NCBI GenBank assembly: GCA_905182855.1
Contig: CAJJDA010000005.1
Coordinates: 124,001-188,000, forward strand
Direction of reading: 5' to 3'
DNA length: 64,000 nucleotides
From: a gamma proteobacterium HTCC2207
GTDB taxonomy: Bacteria > Pseudomonadota > Gammaproteobacteria > Pseudomonadales > Porticoccaceae
The notes beneath the pieces are model-generated. The model saw only the letters and a program-made list of their open reading frames with translations, did not search any database and was not told the DNA's origin. Below are positions 30,567 through 40,749 of this stretch, piece after piece. A program made the translations under genes and the position numbers. Position 1 is the first letter of the stretch. Every line of letters begins with the position of its first letter.

Positions 30567-31250
30567 ATGCGAGAGTACCACCATGTTGTTGACGGTCAGA
30601 CGGTCGATCTGCCGTTGGGCAAGGTAGTCTGTGTGGGGCGCAATTATGCTGCCCACGTGCGCGAACTCAATAATCCGGTGCCGACTGAACCAGTTTTGTT
30701 TATTAAGCCCAATACGGCACTGGTAAGTCTTGCGCAACCGATCATGATCCCAATCCACCTAGGGGTCTGTCATTTTGAAACAGAAATGAGCCTTTTAATC
30801 GGTGAGCGGCTGATTGATTGCACCGAAAAGCAGGCAGAAAGTGCGATCCTCGGTGTGGGTATCGGCCTCGACTTAACCCTGCGTGATCTGCAAACCAGGT
30901 TAAAAGATAGTAGCCTGCCCTGGGAAAAAGCCAAGGCTTTTGACGGCTCCTGCCCCATGTCGGCATTCGTCAGTCCAGACAAGCTTGGAGACCTGCAGTG
31001 TCAGCAGATTCAGTTGCACCAGAACCAGCAATTGCGGCAGGATGGCAATAGTGCTGATATGTTGACACGAGTGATACCGCTATTGGTTTATATCAGCCAG
31101 TTTTTCACCTTGCTACCGGGTGATCTGGTGCTGACTGGAACACCAGAAGGCGTCGGACCGCTTGCGGTTGGAGACGAGCTTGAGCTATGTCTGTCCGGAG
31201 TCATTCATTGTAAGACTGAGGTCTTCGCAAAAAATAAGGCTCTCCTATGA
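30567..31250 (+). CDS. Fumarylacetoacetate hydrolase family protein (YcgM-like)
   Basis: A 227-residue member of the FAH fold with KVVCVGRNYAAHVRELNNPVP-type N-terminus, the metal-binding HFETEMSLLIG, the GIGLDLTLRDLQ region and DLVLTGTPEGVGPL near the end. Relatives hydrolyse or decarboxylate acylpyruvates or oxaloacetate; the substrate cannot be read from the sequence. Its last four bases overlap the start of the DUF1653 gene, so they are translationally coupled. Confidence 0.9.
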   Translation: MREYHHVVDGQTVDLPLGKVVCVGRNYAAHVRELNNPVPTEPVLFIKPNTALVSLAQPIMIPIHLGVCHFETEMSLLIGERLIDCTEKQAESAILGVGIGLDLTLRDLQTRLKDSSLPWEKAKAFDGSCPMSAFVSPDKLGDLQCQQIQLHQNQQLRQDGNSADMLTRVIPLLVYISQFFTLLPGDLVLTGTPEGVGPLAVGDELELCLSGVIHCKTEVFAKNKALL

Positions 31251-31465
31251 GCATGATCAAGGGTATCTATAAGCATTATAAAGGTAATCTCTACGAGGTG
31301 ATCGATGTGGCCAAACACAGTGAAACAGAAGAAGAACATGTGGTCTATCGAACCCTTTATGGCGACTACAGCCTATGGGTGCGCCCCCTGGCAATGTTTA
31401 TTGAAACCGTCGAACTAGACGGGCAACAGGTTGCGCGTTTTGAGTATGTTGAAGACGCTGACTAA
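31247..31465 (+). CDS. DUF1653 protein
   Basis: A 72-residue beta-rich domain: GIYKHYKGNLYEVIDVAKHS, EEEHVVYRTLYGDYSLWVRPL and MFIETVELDG. This is the full DUF1653 domain. Function unknown. It overlaps the FAH gene in front (ATGA) and the arfB gene behind (TAATG), so all three are probably made together. Confidence 0.9.
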   Translation: MSMIKGIYKHYKGNLYEVIDVAKHSETEEEHVVYRTLYGDYSLWVRPLAMFIETVELDGQQVARFEYVEDAD

Positions 31466-31881
31466 TGGTCTTTATTTCAAGCACTATTTCAATTCCTGAG
31501 GGAGAAATCGAGCTGACAGCGATTAGGGCGCAGGGTCCTGGAGGTCAGAATGTTAATAAGGTGTCGTCGGCGATCCATTTACGCTTTGATATTCCGGCCT
31601 CATCGTTGTCCGCGTTGGTTAAATCGCGGCTTCATAAGCTCAGTGATCAGCGTATCTCCAAGGAGGGTATTGTGGTTATTAAGGCGCAGCGTTACCGTAG
31701 TCAGGACAAGAATCGTGTCGAGGCCCTGCAGCGGTTGCAGGAGATGGTGCAGTCGGCGATGTTTACGCCAAAGACTCGGCGGCCCACAAGGCCGACCAAA
31801 GGGTCGCAACTGAGGCGTATGGATAAGAAAACGCAGCAGGGACAGAAGAAAGACAGACGCTCAAAACCCGGCCTTGATTAG
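31465..31881 (+). CDS. arfB: Alternative ribosome-rescue factor ArfB (YaeJ)
   Basis: A 138-residue release-factor-like peptidyl-tRNA hydrolase that frees ribosomes stalled on non-stop mRNA. The catalytic GGQ is in RAQGPGGQNVNKVSSAIHLR (residues about 26-28), and the C-terminal tail is strongly basic (MDKKTQQGQKKDRRSKPG), the part that enters the empty mRNA channel. It lacks the stop-codon-reading domain of RF1/RF2. The start overlaps the DUF1653 stop. Confidence 0.95.
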   Translation: MVFISSTISIPEGEIELTAIRAQGPGGQNVNKVSSAIHLRFDIPASSLSALVKSRLHKLSDQRISKEGIVVIKAQRYRSQDKNRVEALQRLQEMVQSAMFTPKTRRPTRPTKGSQLRRMDKKTQQGQKKDRRSKPGLD

Positions 31882-31911
31882 GTCCTTTAAAAGCTCAATG
31901 CGGATTATTCA

Positions 31912-32904
31912 ATGACCGAAACTCGTAGCCATCCCTTCGAAGCGCTAGGCCCCGATTTATTGATCGATGCGGTTGAGAGCCAGGGCTTTGTTTCCGATGG
32001 GCGCTTTCTGGCGCTAAATAGCTATGAAAACCGCGTTTACCAAATCGGTATTGAAGACCAAGCGCCAATGATCGCCAAGTTTTATCGACCCGAACGCTGG
32101 ACTAATGAGCAGATTCATGAGGAGCACGAGTACTGCTTTCAGCTGATGGAGCAAGAGCTACCGGTGGTTTGTCCCTGGGTGAATTCCCGGAGTGACAGCC
32201 TGCACAACTATGGTGATTTCAGGTTTGCACTGTATGAACGTAAGGGCGGCCATGCCCCCGAATTGGACAATCTCGACAATCTTTTCATTCTGGGCCGCGT
32301 GCTGGGACGGTTTCACGGTATAGGGGCGATGCAGGCGTTTAAGCATAGGCCGACCCTGCGTGTTGAAAACTTTGGCTGGCAGTCCTATCGACTAATTAGC
32401 GAGCAGTTTATGCCTAAAGAGCTGTTGCCAGCTTACGACTCGCTAGCCTTAGATGTCCTTAAAAAAGTTGATCAGCTACTGGAAGACTATGGGCCAATCA
32501 ATAATATTCGTGTCCACGGTGACTGTCATTCTGGCAATATTCTTTGGCGTGATGACTACCCGCATTTTGTCGACTTTGACGATGCGCGCATGGCGCCAGC
32601 GATTCAGGATCTTTGGATGTTGCTGTCGGGAGATCGTCAGGAACAGACATTACAGATGGCAGAGCTAATCGAGGGCTACAATGACTTCTATGATTTTGAC
32701 TACCGCGAGCTGCGGCTAATTGAGGTGTTCCGGACCCTGCGAATTATGCACCACAGCGCCTGGATCGCCAGACGCTGGACCGATCCGGCATTTCCGCGAG
32801 CGTTTACTTGGTTCAACTCGCCGCGTTATTGGAGTGACCATATTCTGATGTTGCGCGAACAGTTGGCTGCCCTCAATGAGCCTCCGTTGCAAGTTCGCCT
32901 CTGA
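31912..32904 (+). CDS. srkA: Stress response kinase A (YihE/SrkA)
   Basis: A 330-residue protein kinase of the aminoglycoside-phosphotransferase fold. It shows YENRVYQIGIED, the catalytic loop VHGDCHSGNILWR and the metal loop HFVDFDDARMAPA. In E. coli SrkA counters Cpx-linked and MazF-related cell death. It starts 31 bases after arfB and converges on the DUF481 gene with an 11-base gap. Confidence 0.93.
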   Translation: MTETRSHPFEALGPDLLIDAVESQGFVSDGRFLALNSYENRVYQIGIEDQAPMIAKFYRPERWTNEQIHEEHEYCFQLMEQELPVVCPWVNSRSDSLHNYGDFRFALYERKGGHAPELDNLDNLFILGRVLGRFHGIGAMQAFKHRPTLRVENFGWQSYRLISEQFMPKELLPAYDSLALDVLKKVDQLLEDYGPINNIRVHGDCHSGNILWRDDYPHFVDFDDARMAPAIQDLWMLLSGDRQEQTLQMAELIEGYNDFYDFDYRELRLIEVFRTLRIMHHSAWIARRWTDPAFPRAFTWFNSPRYWSDHILMLREQLAALNEPPLQVRL

Positions 32905-32915
32905 GCTTAATGAGT

Positions 32916-33825
32916 TTACCAGCTGTAATTTACGCCGATGGTTAGCTGGCTATCCCGGGCTTTAGTGCCCAGAGCGGGTTTATTGTCGTAAAGCCACTCA
33001 AGCTTTAGCTCGGTAAATAGGTTTTCCATTAAGGGAGTTTTGAGGCCCAAATCGGCCTTCAGCTCTGAATCATCGACGTCAGAGACTGAGACCAGTAGTC
33101 TGTGGCTATGAAATAGTTCTACGCTTTGCACCAGTATTTTGCGGTAGTCTGCTGACCAGCTCCATGTAAGCCGGCTATCTGAGCTCTGATCATTATACTC
33201 TTCACTGATCCAGAGAAAACCGGATTCCGCCGATAGCGCGCTAGCGTCGGTGTCCCATAATTGGCGGCCGATGGCGCTACCAACAGAATAATATTGGTCT
33301 ATGGCGCGACTATCATTGGCGCCCCATGTCGCACCATTTTTCCAAAACCATTTCTCACGAAAGAAAAAGTCAAGGCCATAACCGACATGATGCTCTTCAC
33401 TGGCAGCAGACCCGTCTAGGCTGTGACTCTCATAATTAATCGCGGCGTCATGGCGATAATCGCCCGCACGCCATTCAACGGCAGTTCCAATGTCCCAATC
33501 CTCGCGCTCTTCGTTGCCACTGGCATAGGCTCCGGTGACAGATAGTTCGCCTCTGAGACCATGGCTCAATGAAGACACAGCAGCAGTGACTTCGGGCATC
33601 GTCGACGAAGAGAAAAGTGGCTCTCCATCAATAGAGACTACCCGTTTAAGGGCGATAGTTAACTCACCAAAATTATCTGACAGCCAAATCAAAGTGACTG
33701 TCGGTCTGCGCAACGGTTGTACCCTGCAAGACGTCGCCATTGACGAGCGCTAACTCGTCGGCTTGTAGCGACGCAGCGGGCAGCAGAATTGCGCCTAATA
33801 TTATGGCGCGAGGGGTGTTTTGCAT
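32916..33825 (-). CDS. DUF481 outer-membrane protein, frameshifted in this sequence
   Basis: The first frame (33825-33673) gives a signal peptide (IILGAILLPAASLQADELAL) and the start of the N-terminal domain, VNGDVLQGTTVAQTDSHFDL. The second frame continues with SDNFGELTIALKRVVSIDGE and then a beta-barrel of the YdiY/DUF481 type (GLRGELSVTGAYASGNEERE, GYGLDFFFREKWFWKNG) ending in a terminal aromatic residue (INYSW-like VNYSW). Removing one G near 33684 joins them as HFDLLSDNFGEL. About 302 residues when joined. Function unknown; a salt-linked outer-membrane role is reported for some relatives. Confidence 0.85.
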
Positions 33826-33947
33826 GATTTTCTCATCAAGTTAAAAGACATGGCGGGCCAAGAGTGCCGCCCAGTTTACACAATTACTCAAAATGGTCAT
33901 TACCTGTCGAAAATTACTCTATCTTTACAGGCTATTATCAGTAAAAT

Positions 33948-33983
33948 ACCGCCAAACCAAGAGTCTGGCCGAGGTTCGGCGGT
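33948..33983. other. Strong hairpin upstream of gcvH
   Basis: ACCGCCAAACC (33948-33958) pairs with GGTTCGGCGGT (33973-33983), with one mismatch and a 14-base loop. It lies 40 bases before the gcvH start, within the 198-base gap from the DUF481 gene. There is no T-run, so it is more likely a leader structure than a terminator. Confidence 0.5.
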
Positions 33984-34023
33984 CATTGAAGGTTTTAGCT
34001 ATTACTAGTCACTGGAGAATACA

Positions 34024-34413
34024 ATGAGCGACCTTCCTACGGAATTAAAATACGCCAGCAGCCACGAGTGGGCTCGCTTGGAAAGTGACGGCACTGCTGT
34101 TGTTGGGATTACCGATCATGCTCAGGCAGCACTTGGTGATATTGTTTATATTGAGCTGCCAGAAGTAGGTGCGACGCTTGATGCGGGTTCTGAAATCGCG
34201 GTCGTTGAGTCGGTCAAAGCGGCGTCCGATATTTACTCGCCACTGAGTGGCGAAGTGATTGAGATCAATCCAGTACTTGAAGATGAGCCTGGAACGGTGA
34301 ATCTGTCGCCCTATGCCGACGGTTGGTTCTTTCGGGTCAAGCTGTCTGAAGTCAGTGAGCTGGAGGATATGATGGATGCCTCGGATTACCAATCGATGGT
34401 CGATGAGTCCTAG
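34024..34413 (+). CDS. gcvH: Glycine cleavage system H protein
   Basis: A 129-residue lipoyl carrier with the lipoylated lysine in [15 protein letters not shown] and the family start [20 protein letters not shown]. It shuttles the aminomethyl group between the P, T and L proteins. No gcvP or gcvT is in the window, so it stands alone. A clean terminator follows 21 bases after the stop. Confidence 0.97.
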   Translation: MSDLPTELKYASSHEWARLESDGTAVVGITDHAQAALGDIVYIELPEVGATLDAGSEIAVVESVKAASDIYSPLSGEVIEINPVLEDEPGTVNLSPYADGWFFRVKLSEVSELEDMMDASDYQSMVDES

Positions 34414-34434
34414 TAGCCGGCTCTGATTAAAAGA

Positions 34435-34463
34435 AAAGCCTTAGCGGTTACTAAGGCTTTTTT
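34435..34463 (+). terminator. Intrinsic terminator of gcvH
   Basis: AAAGCCTTAG (34435-34444) pairs with CTAAGGCTTT (34451-34460), followed by more T. Also usable on the minus strand for the HAD gene. Confidence 0.88.
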
Positions 34464-34537
34464 ACAGGCAGGCCTTAGGCTCGTGCTCATCGGGTTACTT
34501 TTAAGCACAAACTATCTTTACGCGCTCTAATAATACC

Positions 34538-35191
34538 CTACCTTAATGAGATGATATCCCAGCCGCGATTGACGGCTTCTGCGCCCAGTTGTGGGTCCGG
34601 ATCTACAGCGACAGGATGGGTCACTTGTAACAGCAGTGGCATATCATTGATGGAGTCAGAATAAAAATAGCTACCGTCTAAGGTCTCATTATTTTCACGC
34701 AGCCATACATCTAAACATTTAACCTTGCCCTCTTGATAGGTGGGTATGCCAACAATTCTTCCAGTATAAACACCATCAATAATCTCCGGCTCTGTGGCAA
34801 GAATCTCACTAAGCCCCAAGGACTGGCAGATGGGCTCTACAATAAAGCGGTTTGTCGAGGTGATAACTAGCAGCCGATCGCCGTCAGCGCGATGCTTCTC
34901 AATAAGCCGGTCGGCGAGGGCCAGCCTCATAGGCGCGATCATCTGCTCCATAAATTCAAGGTGAAGTGTTTTTAGGTCTGAGGCCGATAGAGTCGCTAGC
35001 GGCGCAAGAGAGAACTTGAGGTAGGCGTGAATATCTAAGCAACCGGCTTCGTAGTCCGCATAAAAGCGATCATTCATGGTTTGATAATGGCTCTGATCCA
35101 CCCGTCCTTGCGCCACCAAAAACTGACCCCAACTGTGGTCGCTATCACCAGCAATCAATGTGTTATCTAGATCAAAAATCGCCAGGGCCAT
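34538..35191 (-). CDS. HAD-superfamily phosphatase, subfamily IB (SerB-like)
   Basis: A 217-residue hydrolase with the nucleophile motif AIFDLDNTLIAGDSD, motif II VITSTNRF, and the metal motif YSDSINDMPLL. The subfamily IB cap (helical insert after motif I) is present. Known Pseudomonas relatives beside rppH are annotated as HAD or as histidinol-/phosphoserine-type phosphatases; the substrate is not evident. ATG at 35191 starts right at motif I. It is divergent from rppH. Confidence 0.9.
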   Translation of the reverse strand: MALAIFDLDNTLIAGDSDHSWGQFLVAQGRVDQSHYQTMNDRFYADYEAGCLDIHAYLKFSLAPLATLSASDLKTLHLEFMEQMIAPMRLALADRLIEKHRADGDRLLVITSTNRFIVEPICQSLGLSEILATEPEIIDGVYTGRIVGIPTYQEGKVKCLDVWLRENNETLDGSYFYSDSINDMPLLLQVTHPVAVDPDPQLGAEAVNRGWDIISLR

Positions 35192-35335
35192 CAGTATTCC
35201 AGTTTCAATGAAAAGTGTAATAAAACTCAGGTGCAGGATAGCGATGATGTAAGATAGGCTCAAGAGAAAATTACTGTCCGTACCCGGCAGTGAAATAATA
35301 AGGCAAATTAAATAATTTAAAGTTGGAATAATGCC

Positions 35336-35833
35336 ATGGTTGATAAGGATGGATTTCGCTCCAACGTGGCTATCGTCATCAGTAATGGGATGGGGAAGTT
35401 GTTTTGGGCTAAGCGGTTGGGTCAGAATGCCTGGCAGTTCCCTCAGGGCGGCGTGAGTCAGGGCGAAACTGCTGAGCAGACACTCTACCGGGAGCTGTAT
35501 GAAGAGGTGGGGCTGGAATCCAAAGATGTAAAGATCATTCAGCGCAGTAAAAAATGGCTGCGCTATCATATCCCGCCAAAGATGCAGCGAAGGCATTCCA
35601 AGCCATTGTGTATTGGCCAAAAACAAAAATGGTTTTATCTTGAGTTGACCGGAGAGGCCTCCGCAGTTCGATTTGATACCACTGACAGCCCTGAATTTGA
35701 TGGCTGGGAGTGGGTTAACTATTGGTATCCCATTGGGTCTGTGGTTTCATTTAAGCGCAGTGTTTACCGCAGTGCGCTGCTTGAATTTGCGCCCGCCAAT
35801 GCACTCTTCGAACAGCAGAGTCGAGGTGCCTAA
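35336..35833 (+). CDS. rppH: RNA pyrophosphohydrolase
   Basis: A 165-residue Nudix enzyme that removes pyrophosphate from mRNA 5' ends and starts RNA decay. The Nudix box GGVSQGETAEQTLYRELYEE and the N-terminal DGFRSNVAIVISN, AWQFPQGG, and C-terminal VVSFKRSVYRSAL are conserved. It is two bases upstream of ptsP, the common rppH-ptsP pair. Confidence 0.97.
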   Translation: MVDKDGFRSNVAIVISNGMGKLFWAKRLGQNAWQFPQGGVSQGETAEQTLYRELYEEVGLESKDVKIIQRSKKWLRYHIPPKMQRRHSKPLCIGQKQKWFYLELTGEASAVRFDTTDSPEFDGWEWVNYWYPIGSVVSFKRSVYRSALLEFAPANALFEQQSRGA

Positions 35834-35835
35834 GC

Positions 35836-38140
35836 GTGCTTGCCACTCTAAGAACCATAGTCCAGGAGGTCAATAGCGCCCGCAGCCTGCCAGAAGTACT
35901 CAGAATTATTGTCACCGAAGTCCGGTTGGCGATGAACGCAGGGGTATGCTCTGTCTATCTATTTGATGAAACGGATCAGCGCTACGTGTTAATGGCTACA
36001 GAGGGTCTGCGTGCAGAGTCTATTGGCAAGGTGCGACTTGCCATGCGCGAAGGTCTGGTAGGGCTGGTGGCCTCTAAAGAAGAGCCGCTCAACTTAAAGG
36101 ATGCTGATCAGCATCCTAATTATGCCTACTTTGAAGAGACTGGTGAGGCGCCCTATCACTCATTTCTGGGTGTGCCCATTATTCACCATCGCAAGGTATT
36201 GGGGGTGTTGGTGCTGCAACAGCAAACTGAGCGACGATTTGCCGATGAAGAAGAAGCCTTCGTCGTCACGGTCTGTGCTCAGCTCTCGGGGGCAATTGCT
36301 CATGCGGAGGCTACTGGCGCTCTACGTAAATTGGCGTCAGCGGGCCGTGGAAAAAGCCGCGAGGCAACATTTAAAGGTATCCCGAGTGCACCAGGGGTCG
36401 GCATTGGCCGTGCGGTGCTGGTATCGGCCAGTACAGATTTGGCATCGGTGCCAGAGCGCTTCACTGAGGACCCCATTGCGGAGTTGGAAATTTTTCGCGC
36501 CGCATTGGAAGCGGCCAAGCAAGATATGCGCAATTTGAGTGCCGGCCTAGAGGGGCAGTTGAGTTCTGAAGAGCTGGCACTATTTGATGTATATATTCGT
36601 ATGCTCGATGACCGTTCATTGGGAGGTGAGGTCTTTGCGGCGATTACTGAGGGGCGCGCGGCCCAGAGTGCTTGGAGTTCGGTAATTCTCAAGCATGTGC
36701 GTACGTTTAGGCAAATGGATGACCCCTATCTGCGAGAGAGAGCGGCGGATGTCAATGATCTGGGTAAACGGGTGCTGGGCTATCTACAGAGCCATGATAA
36801 AAAAACGGCACCCCTGCCACGCCGTGTTATTTTGGTGGGAGAAGATCTTTCGGCGACCTCGTTAGCCGACATTCCGGTCAATCGGCTAGTGGGTATCATC
36901 TCCCGAAAAGGCTCGAGTAATTCCCATCTCGCTATTGTCGCCCGCGCCCTCGGTATACCGACTGTCATGGGTGCCGTGGGGCTGCCTTGGACGGAGCTCG
37001 AAGGTCAGGAATTAATTGTTGATGGCTTTCTCGGTGATGTTGTCAGTGGCGCTACGCGCGCTCTACGCCGTCGTTATTTACAGCGACAGCGAGAGGAGAA
37101 AATTCTCGCCAAAGATCTTGAAAAGTTGCGAGATATTCCCTGCATAACCGTCGACGGGTTGGCTTTTTCGCTTTGGGTTAACACTGGACTGCGCCAAGAC
37201 ACCCTGTTATCGCTTAAAAGTGGCGCCGGAGCGGTAGGTCTTTTTCGTACAGAAATGCCTTTTTTCCTGCGCTCGAGCTTCCCCACTGAAGACGAGCAAA
37301 TAGGCATTTACCGTGAGCAATTGCTGGCGTTTGCTCCACGCACGGTGACTATGCGGACATTGGATATTGGCGGCGACAAAGACCTGCCGTATTTCCCTAT
37401 TGAAGAGGAAAATCCCTTTCTGGGATGGCGTGGTATCCGTATCTCTCTCGATCATCCAGAGATTTTTCTTGTACAGATACGAGCTATGCTGAGAGCTAGC
37501 GAAGGCGTCAATAATCTCCGTATCATGTTGCCGATGATTAGTAGTATTCCAGAACTTGATCGAGCCTTAGAGTTAATAGATCGGGCCTATCGAGAGCTTA
37601 CCGAGGAAGAGGGGTACAGCATGCAGAAGCCTCCTATCGGAGCCATGATCGAGGTGCCTGCTGCGGTATATCAGGTCAAGGAGATTGGTCGCCGCGTTCG
37701 ATTTTCTATCTGTGGGCACCAATGATCTAACTCAGTATTTGTTGGCGGTTGACCGCAACAACCCGAGAGTTGCCGATCTCTACTACAGCTTGCACCCCAG
37801 CGTACTGCGAGCGTTAAAGAGTATTCATGAGCAGGCGTCATCGGTCAACTGCCAGCTCAGTGTCTGTGGTGAAATGGCGGGTGATCCCTTGCAGGCAGTG
37901 GTACTAATGGGGCTTGGCTATGAGAATCTTTCTATGAGTGCCAGTAGTCTTTTACGAGTCAAGTCGGTTTTGCTTAATGTCAGTCATAAACAGGCGCAGG
38001 ATTTAGTTAAGCGAGCGCTGCGTATGCCCGATGCAGGCTCAATAGCGCAATTCATGGCCGACGCACTAAACCAGCCAGAGGTTGCCAGGCTACTTCATAC
38101 GAACAATCAGAGCTACGCCCGAGATAGATCGAATTCGTAA
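35836..38140 (+). CDS. ptsP: Phosphoenolpyruvate-protein phosphotransferase PtsP (EI-Ntr), frameshifted in this sequence
   Basis: A GTG-started protein of about 767 residues in two frames. Residues 1-155 are a GAF domain (ATEGLRAESIGKVRLAMREG). Then come the EI N-domain with the active-site His in SSNSHLAIVARALGIPTVMG and the PEP-binding TIM barrel. The first frame ends at 37725; the second frame resumes with DFLSVGTNDLTQYLLAVDRN and runs to 38140. One extra base near 37699 (GTTCGAT) explains the break and restores RRVDFLSVG. The enzyme starts the nitrogen-related PTS phosphorelay. Its end overlaps the convergent NRDE gene by 28 bases. Confidence 0.93.
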
Positions 38141-38895
38141 ACCTGAGTACCCAGCGTCTCGCCTGCTTCGAAGCAATGCTCCGCCACAACAATCCCGCCC
38201 TGTTTCGATATAATAATGGCCGAAGATGCTCTGGTTCCGTAACCGTCGGCGACAATAAAAGGTGAAGACAGCTGTGCCTCTAAGTCTTTAGGTACGCCGG
38301 TATCGGGGAGTAGTTCAAGCGGGTAGGTTTTTTCGAGGGACAATGTGGCGATTAGGTCCGACAACTGTCCAGCGCCAATTTGACCGACTTCTATAGCTCG
38401 TCTTAGCTGCTCACGGGCGTGGTCAACTTTTGGCCATGGGCTGTCGAGAAAATGATTACTCAGGGCATAGATGCCCGGCTCCAGAAGCTGCCTAGCGCCA
38501 TTATGATTATTTAAATACAGCAGGCTAAGGCCGTCGTAGAGTAATAAATTAAAGCCACCATAATCAGGCATTGTCGCCGCTATGGAGTCGGCCCATTGTT
38601 CGACCGTTTTTTCTGAACTTAAAAAACCGGTCACTAGATGACCTCGAGACAGGGCTTTAGTCTCGGGCATAGCGCCAGCCACCAGCTGACGAAAGTTCGT
38701 TACCGCGGCAAATCGACCGCTGCGAGAAAGGCCCATCCATGTACCGCCAGCCTCAGCGTCTCGACCTGCCAAAATTGGTGCATCGGGCCACCAATGCATG
38801 GGTTCTGTAGGGCGTCGATAAAACTCATCACGATTGGAGGTCACAATCAGTGGGCAGTCGATTTGGGTTTGAAAAGCAACGGCGAGCAAGCACAT
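38113..38895 (-). CDS. NRDE/TANGO2 family protein
   Basis: A 260-residue protein starting MCLLAVAF with the family motif TSNRDEFYRRPTEPMHWW, then AGRDAEAGGTWMGLSRSGRF and FNLLLYDG. The N-terminal Cys2 suggests an Ntn-hydrolase-like fold. The eukaryotic TANGO2 relative has been linked to heme and lipid handling; the bacterial role is unclear. It ends against ptsP and is divergent from lgt. Confidence 0.88.
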   Translation of the reverse strand: MCLLAVAFQTQIDCPLIVTSNRDEFYRRPTEPMHWWPDAPILAGRDAEAGGTWMGLSRSGRFAAVTNFRQLVAGAMPETKALSRGHLVTGFLSSEKTVEQWADSIAATMPDYGGFNLLLYDGLSLLYLNNHNGARQLLEPGIYALSNHFLDSPWPKVDHAREQLRRAIEVGQIGAGQLSDLIATLSLEKTYPLELLPDTGVPKDLEAQLSSPFIVADGYGTRASSAIIISKQGGIVVAEHCFEAGETLGTQVYEFDLSRA

Positions 38896-39010
38896 GCCGG
38901 AAGTCTAACCTGTCTGCCTGTTGCCGTCATGCTCTGTGTCATCGTCTGTGGCAGAGAGGGCCAGAAACCGCTATGATCTGCGTCCAAATAGTTATAAGGA
39001 CCATGCTGTA

Positions 39011-39834
39011 ATGCTTAGTTATCCAGCCATAGATCCGGTCGCCTTGTCGATTGGGCCATTACAGATTCACTGGTACGGCATTATGTACCTGCTGGCCTTT
39101 ACCGGAGCCTATTTTCTCGCGCTACGCAACAGTCAACGGCCTTGGTCGCCTATTCGGAAGCCTCAGGTTGAGGATCTTATTTTCTATGGTGCCTGGGGGG
39201 TTATTCTGGGTGGTCGTCTCGGCTATATGTTTTTTTACAATGCGGATAAATGGTTAGCTGACCCTCTATGCTACTGCGAATTTGGGAGGGAGGAATGTCC
39301 TTTCATGGCGGGCTTATTGGGGTCCCGTCGCGGTGCTACTGTTTGCTCCGCAAGCATCAGGTGCCATTTCTGGCGCTCGGCGACTTTGTCGCGCCCCTAG
39401 TGCCGGCCGGTCTGTTTTTTGGCCGCATCGGCAACTTTATCGGTCAGGAGCTCTATGGCCGCGCCACCGACCTGCCCTGGGCGATGGTATTTCCCGCTGA
39501 TCCATTGCAGCTTTCACGACATCCCTCGCAGTTATATGAAGCCCTGTTAGAGGGGGTGCTGCTGTTTATTATGGTTAACTGGTACGCTCGAAAGCCACGA
39601 CGATCCGGTGAGGTAGCGGGCCTATTTTTGGTACTTTACGGATGCTTTCGCTTTGCTGTTGAAATGGTGCGTCAACCTGATGCGCAGTTTGTGGGTCAGG
39701 TAGCATTGGTAGAATCCTTTAATTGGATGACACGCGGGCAAGCGCTATGCGTCCCCATGATTCTCGCAGGAGTTTGGTTGATGCGGCAGTATTTGCAACG
39801 TCCTATCAGCGCTCTAGGAAAAACAGGTTCGTGA
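39011..39834 (+). CDS. lgt: Prolipoprotein diacylglyceryl transferase, frameshifted in this sequence
   Basis: The inner-membrane enzyme that attaches diacylglycerol to the lipobox Cys of lipoproteins. Frame 2 (from ATG 39011) has [18 protein letters not shown] and [10 protein letters not shown]; frame 1 has [25 protein letters not shown] and the catalytic-arm region [10 protein letters not shown] missing base at 39263 (ACCCT) joins them. Inside, a third frame reads VAVLLFA between about 39325 and 39353, a compensated pair of shifts. Three indels in an essential gene point to sequence error. The stop overlaps the thyA GTG. Confidence 0.9.
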
Positions 39835-40736
39835 AGGCCTACTTAGATTTAGTTCGCCATATCCGTGATTATGGTACCCGCAAAGAAGACCGCACTGGCA
39901 CCGGCACCATCAGTATTTTTGGCCATCAAATTCGCTTTGATCTTGCCCAGGGATTCCCTCTAGTGACGAGCAAAAAGGTCCATTTAAAGTCGATCTTACA
40001 CGAGCTGCTCTGGTTCATTCGAGGTGATACCAATATTCGCTATCTGGTTGAGAACGGTGTTGGCATCTGGAATGACTGGCCTTACCAGAGCTGGCTGCGG
40101 CAAACCGGACAGGACAGCGACCTAGTTATGTATTCACCCGAGTGGAAGGCCGGCCTGAAAACCTTTGTCGAGCGCATTAAGTTAGATGATGCCTTTGCTG
40201 CACAGTATGGTGACCTGGGTCCAGTTTACGGGAAACAGTGGCGCGACTTTGAAGGCGTAGATCAGCTAGCGCAACTCGTTGAAGAGATCAAATCGAACCC
40301 AGATTCGCGACGACTCATGGTATCGGCATGGAATCCCAAAGATATTCCAGTGATGGTCAAATCCGGGTTGCCACCCTGTCACAGCCTGTTTCAATTTTAT
40401 GTTACCGAGGGTCGGCTATCGTGCCAGCTATATCAGCGCAGTGCCGATGTGTTTCTGGGGGTGCCGTTTAATATCGCCTCCTATGCCCTATTGACCCTTA
40501 TGATTGCTCAGGTTACCGGTTTAAAGCCGGGCGAGTTTGTTCATACCTTTGGTGATGCACATCTTTATAGTAACCATATGGATCAGGTCGAGGAGCAGCT
40601 TTCTCGGACCACGTTTTCGCTGCCAACGCTGGTCATCAATCCAGATGTAGATAATCTCTTCGACTTTGTCTACGAGGACTTTGAGTTACAAAATTACCAG
40701 TCCCACGGTGCAATTTCAGCGCCAGTAGCGGTTTGA
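39831..40736 (+). CDS. thyA: Thymidylate synthase
   Basis: A 301-residue folate-dependent enzyme making dTMP. The nucleophile Cys is in [42 protein letters not shown] and the C-terminal ISAPVAV are conserved. The start is GTG 39831 ([11 protein letters not shown]), sharing GTGA with the lgt stop; the longer frame upstream is lgt read in another frame. With folA behind, this is the usual lgt-thyA-folA order. Confidence 0.96.
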   Translation: MKAYLDLVRHIRDYGTRKEDRTGTGTISIFGHQIRFDLAQGFPLVTSKKVHLKSILHELLWFIRGDTNIRYLVENGVGIWNDWPYQSWLRQTGQDSDLVMYSPEWKAGLKTFVERIKLDDAFAAQYGDLGPVYGKQWRDFEGVDQLAQLVEEIKSNPDSRRLMVSAWNPKDIPVMVKSGLPPCHSLFQFYVTEGRLSCQLYQRSADVFLGVPFNIASYALLTLMIAQVTGLKPGEFVHTFGDAHLYSNHMDQVEEQLSRTTFSLPTLVINPDVDNLFDFVYEDFELQNYQSHGAISAPVAV

Positions 40737-40749
40737 TAGGACCCTGTTG

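Noticed and set aside
31550-31813. Arg-rich ORF inside arfB
   Set aside because: It is the arfB sequence read in a second frame.
33826-34023. Glycine riboswitch upstream of gcvH
   Set aside because: The region has one hairpin but not the tandem aptamer core motifs expected of a glycine riboswitch.
35192-35626. N-terminal extension of the HAD phosphatase
   Set aside because: It overlaps rppH on the opposite strand and has no family similarity; the catalytic motif starts right after ATG 35191.
39723-39830. N-terminal extension of thyA
   Set aside because: These codons are the end of lgt in another frame; thyA homology starts at GTG 39831.
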